A stretch of 64,000 nt of DNA from Bordetella sp. LUAb4 (GCF_021325795.1 NZ_JAHPZX010000004.1:248001-312000), one strand, 5' to 3'; positions 36,488-46,259 are shown, numbered from the stretch's first letter. The notes: generated by a model from the letters alone, not told the origin. Numbers and translations: made by a program.

Positions 36488-37465
36488 TTGAACATTACCC
36501 GTCGCCGTTTCAATACGGCAGCCTTCGGCTTGGCGTCGATCGCCGTAGCCCCGAAAATCGCTTTCGCGGACGACAAATGGCCGTCCAAACCCATCCGCAT
36601 CGTTGTGCCCTTCGCCCCCGGCGGCGCCAATGATCTGCTGGGCCGCGCGGCCGCGGAAGGCATCGCGAAGTCGCTGGGTGTCAGCGTCATCGTTGAAAAC
36701 AAACCCGGCGCCGGTGCCGTCATCGGCACCGACTACGTCGCCCGTGCCGATGCGGATGGCTACACGTTCCTGATCAGCGCCGCCGGCGTGATCTCGAATA
36801 GCATGATCCGCAAGGTCCACTACAAGGACAGCGACCTGGTTCCGGTGGCCATGGTGGGCCTGGCACCGTCCGTGGTGGTGGCCCCCGCGAACTCGCCGTA
36901 CAACAACCTGAAGGAATTCGTCGAAGGCTCGAAGACGGGCCACGGCCTGCACTTCTCGACCGCCGGCACCGGCAGCACGCCGCACTTCGTCGAAGGCATC
37001 CTGACCACCAACTACGGCGCCAAGCTGGACCTGGTGCCTTACAAGAGCGGCGGCGAGTCGGTCTCGGCCGTTATCGGTGGACAGGTCGACGCAACGTCCG
37101 AAGCCAGCATCGTGGTGCTGCCGATGGTCAAGGGCGGCAAGCTCAAGGCGCTGGCCTGCACGTGGTCCGAGCGCATCAAGGCTTATCCGGAACTGTCGAC
37201 CGCGGCGGAACAGGGCTTCCCCGACATCAAGATCGCCCATTGGGCCGGCCTGCATGCACCCAAGGGCGTGCCGGACGCCATCCTGGACCGCGTCGCCGCC
37301 GGCGTCGATGCCGCCATGAAGGATCCCGCCAACGTCAAGCGCTTCACCGACCAGGGTATCGAACCCGTCGGTGGCACGCGTGCCGACTTCATCAAGTTCT
37401 GCGATGAAGAGCGTGCGCGTCTGGGCGCCGTGGTGAAAGCAACGGGCATGCACCAGGACGATTGA
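36488..37465 (+). CDS. TctC/Bug-family binding protein with Tat-like leader
   Basis: 325 residues. The start is TTG at 36488 with GGAGAG closely upstream; no ATG fits. The leader MNITRRRFNTAAFGLASIAV has a twin-arginine-like RRRF motif and is cleaved near AFA. Bug hallmarks follow: WPSKPIRIVVPFAPGGANDLLGR, IVENKPGAGAVIGTDYVA and FSTAGTGSTPHFVEG. It is a single-gene unit with no TctA/B and no enzyme partner, as most Bug genes are. The ligand is probably a small carboxylate. Confidence 0.93.
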   Translation: MNITRRRFNTAAFGLASIAVAPKIAFADDKWPSKPIRIVVPFAPGGANDLLGRAAAEGIAKSLGVSVIVENKPGAGAVIGTDYVARADADGYTFLISAAGVISNSMIRKVHYKDSDLVPVAMVGLAPSVVVAPANSPYNNLKEFVEGSKTGHGLHFSTAGTGSTPHFVEGILTTNYGAKLDLVPYKSGGESVSAVIGGQVDATSEASIVVLPMVKGGKLKALACTWSERIKAYPELSTAAEQGFPDIKIAHWAGLHAPKGVPDAILDRVAAGVDAAMKDPANVKRFTDQGIEPVGGTRADFIKFCDEERARLGAVVKATGMHQDD

Positions 37466-37498
37466 TCCAGGCGTCCACGTCGGAGGTCTGCTTCCGGG

Positions 37499-37514
37499 GC
37501 CCTTTTGCAAGGGC
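37499..37514 (+). terminator. Hairpin after the TctC gene
   Basis: GCCCTT-TTGC-AAGGGC, 33 bp after the stop. There is no clear T-run, so it is a weak candidate. Confidence 0.35.
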
Positions 37515-37674
37515 TCTCGGGCGTTCATCTTGGCGTCGATTTGGGAATCCCCTTCGGGGTAAGTCCCAATGTAGATACATTCAAGGTATCCGTACTATTC
37601 CAACAAATGTTGGACACTGAATACGGGCCTCCAAGGGGATGTTCCTGAGTATTCGTTTGGATAATCCAAAAAGT

Positions 37675-37701
37675 AGAGGGGCCGCACATTGCGGCCCCTC
37701 T
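37675..37701. terminator. Strong intrinsic terminator between convergent genes
   Basis: An 11-bp perfect GC-rich stem (AGAGGGGCCGC / GCGGCCCCTCT) with a 5-base loop. On the minus strand it is followed by ACTTTTTGG, so it serves mainly the membrane-protein gene at 37735. On the plus strand it is followed by GCGTTT and can also stop readthrough from the TctC gene. Confidence 0.8.
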
Positions 37702-37734
37702 GCGTTTCACCACCATCCTGACTTTCAGGACAAC

Positions 37735-38661
37735 TTACTTCCAGGCATCACGCGTACGGCCGCCGCGCGTTGCGGCAAAGGTCGACGAGAACGCGCCGAT
37801 CAGCATGGAAATGAAGGCCCACAAGGCAAAGCCCGCCGCGGCCTTGCGTGCCGCATCGGCGGCTTCCAGTGCCTTTTGCTTGGCTTGGTCCGCCGCTTGC
37901 TTGGCGCGATTGATCGTGTCATCGATACGCTTCTCCGCGGTGGCCTGGTCGACGCCGGTCTGGTTCGCGATCACGCGGGCGACATAGGTCTTGTCTTCGG
38001 GCGTGACACTGCCGCGGGCGATGCTGGTGGCTACGATGCGGCCGACTTCAGCCTTGGCGGCATCGCCTTGTGATGCGTCAGGACGATCCGAGCGGAACAG
38101 CGAATCGGTGAAGTATTGGGTGGAAGGCAGCATGCCGCCCGCGCCACCGCCGTTGTTCGCGGCGCTGGCCGCACCGGCGGTCGCCGCCGAAGTGGCCGCC
38201 ACGCCCGCGCCCGATGCGGCACTGGCACCGACGTTGGCCACACCGCTGATGGCCGAAGATACACCGGCCGTCATCAGGAATGCGCTGACCGTCGCGCCCA
38301 GGGCCCACACCAGGAAGCCGTGGGCGGTATCGCGGAAATACACCTCATCGGAATGTACATCGACCCACTTGGTACGCAGACGGCCGGCGATATAGCCGCC
38401 CAGCCCAGCCGAGATGATTTGAATGACCACCAGCCAGACGATGGCGCCTACGCCGATGGCCTTGGCCGACGCACCATCCCCGCTCCAGGGCGAAGACGAG
38501 GCCAGGCCAAGTCCGGCGCCCGCGACCAGCAACATGAGATAAGTGGCAGTCGCCACGAATGCGCCGGCTAGAACGGCGCCCCAGGATACGGCTGACCCGA
38601 AGGATTCGCGATTGCCTACGGAGGCAGGCGACCCTGCGGGATACGCACGACTCGTTTCCAT
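37735..38661 (-). CDS. Multi-pass membrane protein of unknown function
   Basis: 308 residues from ATG 38661, which has GAGG 8 bases upstream. Hydrophobic segments lie at about 25-50 (SWGAVLAGAFVATATYLMLL), 70-95, 120-150 and 280-300. Between them is an Ala-rich polar region, including a predicted coiled stretch of Ala, Lys, Glu and Gln (AKQAADQAKQKALEAADAA). I recognise the general form from betaproteobacterial genomes, where it is sometimes labelled PhnA-like, but I know no function. It is the second of two genes with the exported protein at 38734-39168. Confidence 0.75.
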   Translation of the reverse strand: METSRAYPAGSPASVGNRESFGSAVSWGAVLAGAFVATATYLMLLVAGAGLGLASSSPWSGDGASAKAIGVGAIVWLVVIQIISAGLGGYIAGRLRTKWVDVHSDEVYFRDTAHGFLVWALGATVSAFLMTAGVSSAISGVANVGASAASGAGVAATSAATAGAASAANNGGGAGGMLPSTQYFTDSLFRSDRPDASQGDAAKAEVGRIVATSIARGSVTPEDKTYVARVIANQTGVDQATAEKRIDDTINRAKQAADQAKQKALEAADAARKAAAGFALWAFISMLIGAFSSTFAATRGGRTRDAWK

Positions 38662-38733
38662 TTTGATTACCTCATTGAGATGATTGTTTGGTGGCGCTGG
38701 GTTACGCAAATGGCGTACCCGGTCCCAAAATAA

Positions 38734-39168
38734 TCAACGAGCCGGCTTTTCCGCATTGGCGGGGGCGTTGCGGTCCTGTGGCTGCGTCTGCGGCGGCGTG
38801 TATAGGCGCTGCACATCCTTATTGGTCACCGCATCGCTGTCATTGCCACCCTTGGAATCAGGCTTGGTGTTGGACCGAGTGGCCGGATCCGTGCCCGCGG
38901 GCGCATGGGAGTCGCCCTGAGCGCCGCTGCCCTGGGGCCCGCTGCCGGAAGCGCCCACACCGCCGCCGCCTTGACCCGTCTGATTGTGCTGGCCTTCGCC
39001 TTCCTTGCCGGATCCCAAGCCTTGGGATCGGGCCGGAGCGGCAAGCATCAGCCCAACTGTGCCGATCCCGATGGTTGGCATTGAAATCCCACCCAGCCAA
39101 GGGGCGGCGGCCGTAGCCATGGTGGCGATGGTGAGGGCAAGGCCAGCACCGCGTATTTTCCTGTTCAT
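38734..39168 (-). CDS. Small exported, Gly/Ser/Gln-rich protein
   Basis: 144 residues. The start ATG 39168 has AAGGA about 9 bases upstream. A signal peptide-like N-terminus (about 1-48, ending near ARS) is followed by a low-complexity region rich in Gly, Gln, Ser, Asn and Pro with no hydrophobic core. It is probably secreted or periplasmic and disordered. It lies 72 bp before the membrane protein on the same strand, suggesting a pair. Function unknown. Confidence 0.65.
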   Translation of the reverse strand: MNRKIRGAGLALTIATMATAAAPWLGGISMPTIGIGTVGLMLAAPARSQGLGSGKEGEGQHNQTGQGGGGVGASGSGPQGSGAQGDSHAPAGTDPATRSNTKPDSKGGNDSDAVTNKDVQRLYTPPQTQPQDRNAPANAEKPAR

Positions 39169-39292
39169 GATGGCTTCCTTTTTCCGGTGAGGGGCGTAAG
39201 CCTCGTCAGGAAGCTCGCGTCCGCGGCTTGCGCCGCTGCCAGGTTGATGTAAGCAAGCCGCAGGTTCCATGCCCGGTCTTGTCGGTCCCGCG

Positions 39293-42076
39293 CTACGCCT
39301 CCGTTACCGCGCTATGCCACGCGGGCACGGATCGTATGATCAGCTTCTCCGCTTCCACCACCAGGAAGAACAGCACCGCACCGGCGAACAGCTTCACCCA
39401 CACTACCAAAGGCAGGCTCTCCGTCGCAAAAATGGCCTGGAAGGGCGGGGCGTAGGTGAACAGCAACTGCAGCACCACGACCGCCCCTATGCCGTACCAG
39501 AGCAAAGGATTGCCCCGATGCGCCTGCAAGCTTAGTGAGGAATGGATCAAATGCCGGCTATTGAGCAGGTAGAAGATCTGCCCCAGCGTAATGGCGTTGA
39601 CCGCGGCGGTGCGAGCCATCGCCTCGGACGCACCTTGCGCCTGCATCACGAAGAACGTCATCAGCGTATAGGCCACCAGTGCGGCCCCGACGAACAGGAC
39701 ACGCCACACGCCGAAGCGGCTGAGGATGGGCCGCTCCACCGCGCGCGGCGGCTGCCGCATCACATCCGGTTCGTGAGGCTCGAAGGAAATCACCAGTCCC
39801 AAGGCGACCGAGGTGATCATGTTCACCCACAAAACCTGCGGCGCGGTGATGGGCAAGGCGAAGCCGAAAATGATCGCCGCCGCGATCACCGCGCCCTGGG
39901 CGACATTGGTCGGCAGCATGAACAGCATCGCCTTTTCGATGTTGTTGTAGACCGTGCGGCCTTCCTTCACCGCCGCCGAAATCGAGGCGAAATTGTCGTC
40001 GGCCAGGATCATGCCGGCTGCTTCCTTGGTGACTTCGGTACCCTTGATACCCATCGCCACGCCAATGTCCGCCTTTTTCAGCGCGGGTGCATCGTTGACC
40101 CCATCGCCTGTCATGGCGACCACCTGGCCATTGGCCTGGATGGCCTTGACCAGCCGCAGCTTGTGTTCCGGGCTGGCACGGGCGAACACATCGACGTCGC
40201 GCACGCATTCCTGCAGCGCCGCGTCGTTCATGGCCTCGATCTCCACGCCGGCGACGGCGGTCCTGCCGTCGCCTATCCCCAGCATGCGGGCAATGGCGGC
40301 CGCGGTGATCTTGTGGTCGCCGGTGATCATCGTCACGCGGATGCCGCCGTCATGGCATTCACGCACCGCCTCGATGGCCTCTTTGCGTGGCGGGTCCATG
40401 AGGCCCACCAGGCCCAGCAGCACCAGGTTGTGCGGCAGGTCCTGCGGGTTGAGACCGCCGTCCCGTGCGGCCAGGCCCGGTTGCGGCAGCCAAGCCAGGC
40501 CCAGCACCCGTTCTCCCTGCGAGGCCAACCGTTCGCCTTCGTTGATGAAATAGGCGCGATCGAGGGCGGCGATGCCCTGCGCGGTCTGCTGCCGATCGCA
40601 ATGCGCCATGATGACCTCGGGGGCGCCCTTGACCAGCAGCATCTCGCCGTCGCTGGCCCGATGCAGAGTCGCCATGAACTTGTGTTCGGACTCGAAGGGA
40701 ATGGCATCGATACGCGGCGCGGCCGCGGCGACGGCGGCGCGATCCATCCCCAGCTTGGCGGCGAAAGGATATAAAGCGCCTTCGGTGGGGTCGCCTTCGA
40801 CTTTCCAATTGCCTTCGGCCTGGAACAGTTCGGCGTCATTGCAAAGGCAGGACACCAGTCCCATCATCTTCAACGGGTCCGGTACCGCGCCGGCCACCGG
40901 CTGGCCATCCGCGCTGACTTCGCCTTCGGATGCGTAGCCGTCGCCGGTGACGCCATAGGCGCCATCCGCCGTCACGACGGACGTCACCATCATCTCCATC
41001 AAGGTCAGCGTGCCGGTCTTGTCGGAGCAGATCCGCGAAACGGATCCCAGTGTCTCGACCGCCGGCAGGCGACGGATGATGGCATTGCGTTGCGCCATGC
41101 GTTGCACGCCGATCGCCAGCGTGATGGTGATGAGCGCCGGCAGTCCTTCCGGAATCACCGACACCGCGATGCCGACGATGGCCTGGAACAATTGGACAAA
41201 GGTCATGTGCCCCAGCCAATGGCCCCAACCGAACAGCAGCACGCTGATGATGCCGATGACGGCGGTGATGGTGTAGCCGAATTTCTTGATCTGCCGCAGC
41301 AGCGGCGTTTCCAGGACGCTGACGCTGGCCAGCATCTGGTTGATGCGGCCCAATTCCGTGGCGCTGCCGGTTGCCACCACGATGCCTGTCGCGCGGCCGG
41401 AAACCACCAGCGTGCCGGAGAACGCCATGTTGTCGCGATCCCCCACGGTGGCCTTGGCGGGCACGGTGGCCGCGGTCTTGTCGGCGGGCACCGATTCACC
41501 CGTCAGCGCGGCCTCTTCGGTGCGCAGGTTCTTGACGTCGATCAGGCGCAAGTCCGCGGGAATCTTGTCGCCTGATTCCAGCAACACGATGTCGCCCGGG
41601 ACCAGGTCTTCCGCCGGGATCAGGCGGACCGCAGCGCCGCGCAGGACGCGCGCCTCCGCCGACAGCATATTGCGGATCGAGTCGAGCGCCTTTTCCGCGC
41701 GGCCTTCCTGCACGAAGCCCAATAGCGAATTGAGGATGACCACCGCGAAGATGATGGATGCATCCAGCCACAAGCTCAGCATCAGCTTGATGAAGCCGGA
41801 AGCCAGCAGGACGTAAATGAGGATGTTGTTGAACTGGCTCAGGAAGCGGGCGAAGGGGCCTTTCTTCTTGCCTTGCGGCAGCCGGTTGGGGCCGTGGCTT
41901 GCGAGTCGCTCACTGGCGTCCACCGTATCGAGTCCCTCGGCGGGGCTGACGTTCAACTGGTGGGCCACGTCGGCGGCGGGTAGTGCGTGAAAAGGCAATG
42001 CGCCTGCCGCCGCACCCGTCCCGTCCGAGGCACGCGACCCGTTTGCCCCTACGGCAACTTGCTGAGCTGAGTTCAT
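39293..42076 (-). CDS. P-type cation-transporting ATPase (P2, Ca2+/Na+ pump-like)
   Basis: 927 residues. Cation N-terminal domain (about 25-95), then membrane helices, the actuator domain with LTGES, the conserved IPEGLPALIT helix 4 of P2-type pumps, the phosphorylation site Asp352 in SDKTGTLT, the nucleotide domain (KGAPEVI), and the hinge MTGDGVNDAPALKKADIG. C-terminal helices end with VVWVKLFAGAVLF. It lacks the CPC motif of heavy-metal pumps, so it should move Ca2+, Na+ or H+ out of the cytoplasm. AGAGACGGGT lies before the start. No accessory gene is seen. Confidence 0.93.
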   Translation of the reverse strand: MNSAQQVAVGANGSRASDGTGAAAGALPFHALPAADVAHQLNVSPAEGLDTVDASERLASHGPNRLPQGKKKGPFARFLSQFNNILIYVLLASGFIKLMLSLWLDASIIFAVVILNSLLGFVQEGRAEKALDSIRNMLSAEARVLRGAAVRLIPAEDLVPGDIVLLESGDKIPADLRLIDVKNLRTEEAALTGESVPADKTAATVPAKATVGDRDNMAFSGTLVVSGRATGIVVATGSATELGRINQMLASVSVLETPLLRQIKKFGYTITAVIGIISVLLFGWGHWLGHMTFVQLFQAIVGIAVSVIPEGLPALITITLAIGVQRMAQRNAIIRRLPAVETLGSVSRICSDKTGTLTLMEMMVTSVVTADGAYGVTGDGYASEGEVSADGQPVAGAVPDPLKMMGLVSCLCNDAELFQAEGNWKVEGDPTEGALYPFAAKLGMDRAAVAAAAPRIDAIPFESEHKFMATLHRASDGEMLLVKGAPEVIMAHCDRQQTAQGIAALDRAYFINEGERLASQGERVLGLAWLPQPGLAARDGGLNPQDLPHNLVLLGLVGLMDPPRKEAIEAVRECHDGGIRVTMITGDHKITAAAIARMLGIGDGRTAVAGVEIEAMNDAALQECVRDVDVFARASPEHKLRLVKAIQANGQVVAMTGDGVNDAPALKKADIGVAMGIKGTEVTKEAAGMILADDNFASISAAVKEGRTVYNNIEKAMLFMLPTNVAQGAVIAAAIIFGFALPITAPQVLWVNMITSVALGLVISFEPHEPDVMRQPPRAVERPILSRFGVWRVLFVGAALVAYTLMTFFVMQAQGASEAMARTAAVNAITLGQIFYLLNSRHLIHSSLSLQAHRGNPLLWYGIGAVVVLQLLFTYAPPFQAIFATESLPLVVWVKLFAGAVLFFLVVEAEKLIIRSVPAWHSAVTEA

Positions 42077-42216
42077 ACCCGTCTCTCCCGGTTGCAGCGC
42101 TTTCGGTTGCAGTGCATTCCAGGGCAGCGGTACCGGAACTCGCGCGTGGTGGCCTATCCCCGGGTACTAGTCGTTGGATGATAGCGGCGGTGTGCCAAAG
42201 CGACAAGACCGGGGCT

Positions 42217-44340
42217 TCAGAGCGCCAGATGCAGCGGTACATCGTGCGCCGCCGGTACCGCGCAGCAGATCAAGGCTTCATCCTCGCCCACGGGTGCCTG
42301 GGGGGTTTTGGTGTACGCGACGGCACCTTGCAGGATGCGGGTGCGGCAGGTGCCGCAATTGCCTTCGCGGCAGCCGTATTCGGGGCTCAGGCCCCGTTGC
42401 TCGGCCAGATCCAGCAGTGAACCATCGCCCGGGTTCCAGCGGGCTTCCTTGACGGAATCCATGAACATGACGGGCACGGACTTGGTAGCGGGCGTGTTAG
42501 TGGACATCGCAGCATTCGGGACGGCCCCAGACACGGCCGTCCCGGATGCTGCGTCGATGCCAACATTCGTCCCCGCGGCCCCTTTGCGGGTAAGCGAGGA
42601 TGTCCCAAATGCCTCCGCGTGTATCCGATCATCCGAGACATTCAGCGCCCGCAGGCCATCGTAGATCGTTTGCATGAACGGACCCGGACCACACAGATAA
42701 AAGTCGTAGTCATCGAAGGGCAGGCGTGCACGCAGGACATCCATGTCGATGCGGCCGCTTTCGTCATAGTCCCTGGTCCGCTGCGCGTCCGTGAGGTCGG
42801 TGAGCAGCCGCACGACATGCACGGCCCCTTGGCCTTGCTCCTGCAGCAAGGCGAGTTCGTCCGCGAAAGCCCGTTCCTGCATCGAGCGCGCCGAATGAAA
42901 GAACCATACCGGCCGCGTGCGCTGCCTGCGCTGGCCTTCATAGACCACGTGGCGCAGCATCGCCAGCATCGGCGTCACGCCTATGCCGGCGGCGAGCAGC
43001 ACGGCGGGCCGTTTCTCCGTGACATCGATGGTGAAAGCACCGCCCGGCGCGCGGGTGTCCAGAATATCCCCAACTTTCAGGTGGTCGTGCAGATATTGGG
43101 ACACCACGCCGTCGCGCTTCACGCTGATACGGTAGTTGGCGTCGGACGGCGCGATCGACAAGGTATAAGTACGAATCGCAGGCTTATCCTGGCCGGGCAG
43201 CGTCACCCGGATCGGCAGGAACTGCCCCGCTTCATGCACGATGCGGCCGGCGCCATCGGCGGGTTCCAGGTGGAAGGACCGCACCACGCTGCTCTCATCG
43301 ACGATCCGCGTGACCTTGAACGGACGCCAGCTGGTGGCGAGTTGCGCGGCGCGCAGCCGGTTCGCGGCGTCGTCCCAATTGCCGGTGAGCAGGGCAGCCG
43401 GCGAAGCGCCTTGGTCCTCGCGCGCCCATTGCAAGGGCAAGGCTTGGGGGCGGCGCACGATGCGTTGCGGAAAGAAGCGCCACAGCCGCTCCGCGCCCTG
43501 GAAGGCGGCGATCTCCGGCGAGTCGATGATGACTTCCGCGCGTCCTGTCATTTGCAGCAGTTCACCCGTCTCGAAGTCGGCGAACGTGACGCCGGCCTGG
43601 GGGTTCACCATGAAGTTTCCTAGCGTATTGAAGAACAGGTTGCCATTGAAGTCGGGGATGGTCATGCCGCCATCGGCATCCAGGCGCACGAAGCCCGGCT
43701 TGCCGCCACGATGGGACACATCGACCTGGCGTTCGCGCTGCAGCGGGTCCGACCCAGGCGTGGGCAGGTCGACATAGGACGCCACGAAGAACGCATCGGA
43801 CCGGGCGATCAAGGCCTTGGCGTCATCATCCAGGACATCCAGCATTTGGACAGGCATGGCGCTTTGTACCGCCGGATCCCGGCTGTACGTGACAACGCGC
43901 TGGTGGATATAGCGCGGGCAGTTGCCGTAGCTATGCACCACGTTGATATGGGACAAGCCGCCGCCCGCATGACGCAGCACGCCATTCATGCGATTACGCC
44001 GGCGAGTGGCCAGGTCGATACCCAGCAGGCCGACCGCGTCGCCATCTTCCAAGCCCTCATCCGCGGGGTCGGCGCTTTCCCTCGCAACGGCCATGTCCAG
44101 GCGCTTTGCTTCCGGAGACGCCAGGAATCCCGGCAGGCCGGCCCGCAGGGTCGCCCACACCGTACCGTCGAGCGCCACCGTACCCAATACGATGAAGGGC
44201 AGCTGTTCGAAGAATTCGCGATGCTGGTCAGGCATGTAATCGCGTACGAAACGCCGGCCGACGTCGTCCATCTTGGCGAGCACACCGACGCGGGTTTGCA
44301 TTGCCAGCTCACCGGCATGCCAGGGGAGGGAGGTAGACAT
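42217..44340 (-). CDS. PNPOx-like / ferredoxin reductase / 2Fe-2S fusion protein
   Basis: 707 residues with three parts. Residues about 30-320 are a pyridoxamine-phosphate-oxidase-like FMN-binding split barrel (PDFNGNLFFNTLGNFMVNPQAGV). Residues about 335-600 are a ferredoxin-NAD(P)+ reductase module with the FAD motif RTYTLSIAP and NAD-binding AAGIGVTPMLAML and YLCGPGPFM. The C-terminal about 85 residues are a plant-type 2Fe-2S domain with CREGNCGTC plus a later Cys in ICCAVP. It should pass electrons from NAD(P)H to an unknown acceptor or substrate. It has no signal peptide. The GST gene lies 111 bp upstream on the same strand and may be co-expressed. Confidence 0.9.
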   Translation of the reverse strand: MSTSLPWHAGELAMQTRVGVLAKMDDVGRRFVRDYMPDQHREFFEQLPFIVLGTVALDGTVWATLRAGLPGFLASPEAKRLDMAVARESADPADEGLEDGDAVGLLGIDLATRRRNRMNGVLRHAGGGLSHINVVHSYGNCPRYIHQRVVTYSRDPAVQSAMPVQMLDVLDDDAKALIARSDAFFVASYVDLPTPGSDPLQRERQVDVSHRGGKPGFVRLDADGGMTIPDFNGNLFFNTLGNFMVNPQAGVTFADFETGELLQMTGRAEVIIDSPEIAAFQGAERLWRFFPQRIVRRPQALPLQWAREDQGASPAALLTGNWDDAANRLRAAQLATSWRPFKVTRIVDESSVVRSFHLEPADGAGRIVHEAGQFLPIRVTLPGQDKPAIRTYTLSIAPSDANYRISVKRDGVVSQYLHDHLKVGDILDTRAPGGAFTIDVTEKRPAVLLAAGIGVTPMLAMLRHVVYEGQRRQRTRPVWFFHSARSMQERAFADELALLQEQGQGAVHVVRLLTDLTDAQRTRDYDESGRIDMDVLRARLPFDDYDFYLCGPGPFMQTIYDGLRALNVSDDRIHAEAFGTSSLTRKGAAGTNVGIDAASGTAVSGAVPNAAMSTNTPATKSVPVMFMDSVKEARWNPGDGSLLDLAEQRGLSPEYGCREGNCGTCRTRILQGAVAYTKTPQAPVGEDEALICCAVPAAHDVPLHLAL

Positions 44341-44451
44341 GGTGATTCCTTGCTGGGAAGTTGGCCGTCGCGACTGACGCGATGCTGGGGGTTGGGGAGG
44401 GCGTAGGAAGAGACTTCGAGCCTTGGCTCGAGTCCAGAGCGGGCTGCCCCT

Positions 44452-45063
44452 TCAGGCCGTCAACCCAACCGGCGTGCGTTGGAATTCCACGAAACCGGGC
44501 AGCGCCTCGATCCGAGCCAGCCAGGCCCGCACGTGGGCATAGTCCTGGAGGTCCACGAAACCTTCGGGGGCACGGGCCGTGTAGCTGTACAAGGCTACGT
44601 CCGCGATGGTCGGCTGCGATCCGGCGATCCACGCGCTGTCCGCCAGCGTGTCGTCCATGCGCTTCAGGACGACGTGGGCGCGGGCAATGGCGGCCTCGGC
44701 GTCTATCGGCGCCGCGAATACCGTCACCAGGCGTGCGGCCGCCGGACCGAAGGCGATGTCGCCGGCGGCCACTGACAACCAACGCTGCACGTTGGCTGCT
44801 TCTCGGGGCGTTTCCGGCAGCCAATCCGTCTTGCCATGCTTCTTGCTCAGGTACACCAGGATGGCGTTGGAATCGGTAATGACTGTATCGCCATCGACCA
44901 GCACCGGCACCTGGCCGAAGGGGTTCAGCTTGAGGAATTCGGGCTGCTTGTGGGCACGGGCGGCCAGGTCGACATCGACCAATTCAAAGGGTTGGCCGAT
45001 CAGCGACAGGAACAGGTGGGCACGGTGAGAGTGGCCGGAGAGAGCGTGGCGATAGAGTTTCAT
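44452..45063 (-). CDS. Glutathione S-transferase family protein
   Basis: 203 residues. The N-terminal thioredoxin-like domain begins [20 protein letters not shown] and has the cis-Pro segment [13 protein letters not shown] and the glutathione-binding DSNAILVYL. The C-terminal helical domain has [12 protein letters not shown] start at ATG 45063; the upstream frame to 45192 does not match the family. It precedes the flavoprotein fusion and follows a LysR regulator on the same strand, so it is likely controlled by that regulator and used in detoxification. The substrate is unknown. Confidence 0.92.
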   Translation of the reverse strand: MKLYRHALSGHSHRAHLFLSLIGQPFELVDVDLAARAHKQPEFLKLNPFGQVPVLVDGDTVITDSNAILVYLSKKHGKTDWLPETPREAANVQRWLSVAAGDIAFGPAAARLVTVFAAPIDAEAAIARAHVVLKRMDDTLADSAWIAGSQPTIADVALYSYTARAPEGFVDLQDYAHVRAWLARIEALPGFVEFQRTPVGLTA

Positions 45064-45207
45064 GGCAGCAGTCCTATTGTTTCGGGTTCCGCACGTAATG
45101 TCGTGCTGGAACGAATCATAGGAGGACTGGTCTGCCGGAAAAACGGGCTGGATAAGAAGGAATTCTTCTCGAAACAAGGATAATCGCCGCAAGATTCCGA
45201 CGCGGAA

Positions 45208-46110
45208 CTAGCCATTGAGCGATTTATCCGCCCGCAAGCTGTCTATGGCCAGGTCCAGAAAAGCCCGCACCTTCTGCATGGCGTGCCGGCCTTCGCGATG
45301 GATCACGTGGATGGGCACCGGGGCCGGCTCGTAGTCCGCCATCACCACGCGCAGCTTGTCGTCCCACAGTTCACCCGCGATTTGATAGGACATCACCCGC
45401 GTCAGGCCCAGCCCCGCGACGGCGGCGGCGATGGCCGAATCATTGGTAGTGGTGGCCAGGCGGGGGCTGAAACGGTAGGGCAGTGGCTCCCCCTCATGCA
45501 CGAAGCGCCATTCGGACAGCGAGCTGATGCCGGTGACCTGGATCAGGGTATGCCGGGCCAGATCTTCGGGCGTGCGCGGCAGGCCGTGCGCTTTCAAATA
45601 GGACGGCGATGCGCACATCACCCGCCGTACGCGGCCGACCGGAATGGCCTGCAGGCTGGAACTGGGCAGTTCGCCGAGGCGCACGCCGACATCCACCCCT
45701 TCATCGATCAGGTTGACGTTGCGGTCCAGCAGCAGGCAATTGACGTCCACTTCCGGATAGCGGCGCAGGTATTCGACGACGATGGGGGTGACGTGCATGG
45801 CACCAAACAGCACTGGCGCGGTCACCACCAATTGGCCTCGGGGCGAGGTGTGCGTGCCGGCCGCGGTCAGCTCGGCCTCTTCGATATCACCCAGGATGCG
45901 CTTGCAGTTCTCGAAATAGGCGGCTCCGGTATCCGTGGGCCGTACCACGCGGGTGCTGCGGGTGAGCAGGCGCACGCCCAGATGGGCTTCGAGTTCGGTA
46001 ACCAACCGGCTGACCACCGATAGCGAAATGTCGAGTTTGCGGGCAGCCGCGGTAAAGCCGCCGGTTTCGACCACGCTGACGTAAGTCTTCATGGCCTGCA
46101 TCAGATCCAC
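45208..46110 (-). CDS. LysR-family transcriptional regulator
   Basis: 300 residues. The N-terminal HTH (MDLMQAMKTYVSVVETGGFTAAARKLDISLSVVSR, residues 1-60) belongs to the CrgA/DmlR-like group that begins with this pattern. A standard effector domain follows, with CASPSYLKAHG. It lies 144 bp upstream of the GST gene on the same strand rather than divergent. Likely targets are the GST and flavoprotein genes; this is inference. Confidence 0.92.
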   Translation of the reverse strand: MDLMQAMKTYVSVVETGGFTAAARKLDISLSVVSRLVTELEAHLGVRLLTRSTRVVRPTDTGAAYFENCKRILGDIEEAELTAAGTHTSPRGQLVVTAPVLFGAMHVTPIVVEYLRRYPEVDVNCLLLDRNVNLIDEGVDVGVRLGELPSSSLQAIPVGRVRRVMCASPSYLKAHGLPRTPEDLARHTLIQVTGISSLSEWRFVHEGEPLPYRFSPRLATTTNDSAIAAAVAGLGLTRVMSYQIAGELWDDKLRVVMADYEPAPVPIHVIHREGRHAMQKVRAFLDLAIDSLRADKSLNG

Positions 46111-46178
46111 GGCACAGCTCCGGTGATGGGGTGGCGGGAGTATAGCGAGCCTGGTGGTGCGCGGCAGCCAAAAAGAAA

Positions 46179-46200
46179 GGGTGCCCTGGAAAGAGCACCC
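46179..46200 (-). terminator. Second hairpin after the cold-shock gene
   Basis: GGGTGC and GCACCC arms with a 10-base loop. On the minus strand it lies just beyond the T-run of the main terminator, so it is a back-up stem or a fortuitous repeat. Confidence 0.4.
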
Positions 46201-46201
46201 G

Positions 46202-46230
46202 AAAAAAAAGCCCTCTGACGAGGGCTTTTC
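46202..46230 (-). terminator. Intrinsic terminator of the cold-shock gene
   Basis: A perfect 10-bp stem (GAAAAGCCCTC / GAGGGCTTTT) with a 4-base loop, followed on the minus strand by eight T residues. It sits 30 bp after the csp stop. A textbook Rho-independent terminator. Confidence 0.92.
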
Positions 46231-46259
46231 TTAGTGATCGATGCGATCAGTCCGAAGAC

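Noticed and set aside
36310-36633. Plus-strand open frame of 107 codons
   Set aside because: It overlaps the TctC gene in another frame and has no ribosome site, family motif or codon pattern of its own.
1848-42420. Many long open frames opposite or overlapping real genes
   Set aside because: High GC reduces stop codons; these frames lack family motifs and are shadows of genes in other frames.
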